Assembly (NCBI GenBank): GCA_032173965.1
Contig: JAVUNC010000006.1
Location: forward strand, 32,273,870 to 32,337,869
Direction: 5' to 3'
Source of the DNA: Sitta carolinensis
Taxonomy: Eukaryota; Chordata; Aves; Passeriformes; Sittidae
Length of the DNA stretch: 64,000 nucleotides
The position numbers were made by a program, and so were the translations under genes. Positions 63,401 to 64,000 of the stretch are shown here, one piece after another; within the stretch, counting starts at the first letter, position 1, and the number at the start of each line of letters is the position of its first letter. The notes under the pieces were generated by a model. It searched no databases, was not told where the DNA came from, and saw only the letters and a list, made by a program, of their open reading frames with translations.

Positions 63401-64000
63401 CTTCTTTTCCAGTATAGGATTTGTGTGCAGGCCAGCCATATGGTGGGTGTAATTATTATTTTATAATAGTGTTATTGCTCTCTAGCTGCGAGTAAACACA
63501 GTGCAGTTTTAGTAAACTATATACACAAGTATAGGAACTTTGGACTTGAATGAGTTTCTTTGCTTTTATATAATATTAAATGTGAAGAAGAAAAAAATAT
63601 TTGATTTAATTTATAAAAACTGCATAAAGTTTATAGAGTCTCTACAACCATCTTAAATGAAAAGATTGTGGAGAAGAGGGGCTGTACTGAAAATGGGAGG
63701 TCCACAATGCCAAAGCAGAATAGCAGTTAAAGGCACACATCAGTAAATACCTGTGCTGAACTTTTCCCATTAATTCTGCCATCAAGCATATGGAGTGCAT
63801 TAGGGGTTTGTGTGCCTTAGGGATTTTATAAACACATTTCCTCTCCTTTCCTCTTCCCCTTCCAGTTACTGTTGCTTTAGAATCTTACAGAATCAAATAG
63901 TGCCCATTCTGGGGTCATCACCTTCTGGAAAGAAGCTGTTTGCCATAGGGACAAATTCATCTCAGAAACCTGTCTATGTATTCAAGTGCTTTCCTGAATG
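54411..64000. other. Intron 1 to window end, no gene seen
   Basis: About 9.6 kb of AT-rich unique DNA with short T runs (for example near 56270 and 56377). I looked for the continuation of calmin, a phase-1 exon beginning TN after an AG, and found nothing convincing. No CR1, SINE or LTR signature was noticed. Confidence 0.45.

Larger units (their letters stand above)
16704..64000 (+). other. CLMN: CLMN intron 1 (5' 47.3 kb, continues beyond window)
   Basis: After the exon 1 donor I found no sequence encoding the next part of calmin, the start of the first calponin-homology domain. Everything to the window end is therefore interpreted as one long first intron. A very short exon could have been missed by eye. 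If another transcript or nested gene exists, the only weak candidates are noted separately. Confidence 0.65.

Noticed and set aside
1..64000. CRISPR array, operon or prokaryotic mobile system
   Set aside because: Composition, CR1 and SINE content, a CpG island and a vertebrate exon with splice donor show this is avian nuclear DNA. The minisatellites lack the unique spacers of a CRISPR array.

Overview
This is vertebrate nuclear DNA, most likely from a songbird (passerine). It has an AT-rich, repeat-poor background and no bacterial-style gene packing. Three fragments of the avian/reptilian CR1 LINE are present. There is also a short SINE made of a tRNA-Ile(AAT)-like body joined to a CR1 3' tail, the architecture I know from zebra finch (TguSINE1). 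The one gene I can support is CLMN (calmin, a tandem calponin-homology, tail-anchored membrane protein). Its first coding exon (16622-16703, + strand) lies in a CpG island at about 16236-17245.

Layout. Positions 1-16235 are upstream, apparently intergenic sequence. They hold a GC-rich minisatellite with a CpG-dense flank (about 1790-2655), a CR1 3' end (2831-3101), a better preserved CR1 reverse-transcriptase C-terminal fragment (about 14262-14878), and otherwise unremarkable unique DNA. Positions 16236-17245 are the CLMN promoter, 5' leader, exon 1 and start of intron 1. Positions 16704-64000 read as a single, very long CLMN intron 1. I could not find exon 2, which should begin in phase 1 and continue into the first calponin-homology domain. 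The intron contains homopolymer tracts, an (ATT)n microsatellite beside the tRNA-derived SINE, a perfect 28-bp palindrome, an old CR1 fragment that still shows its reverse-transcriptase frame, an antisense LTR with an adjoining primer-binding-like site, and a second, 1.2-kb GC-rich minisatellite with higher-order structure (about 48230-49461).

How it fits together. Only about 82 bases are confidently protein-coding. The rest is promoter, intron and repeat. The long open frames in the two minisatellites exist because their units lack stop codons, not because they are genes. I found no convincing new protein system. The most interesting items are the two minisatellites that share a CTGGGGCAGG core on either side of the CLMN promoter, the LTR just upstream of the second minisatellite, the tRNA-derived SINE, and a few unexplained segments with coding-like character.
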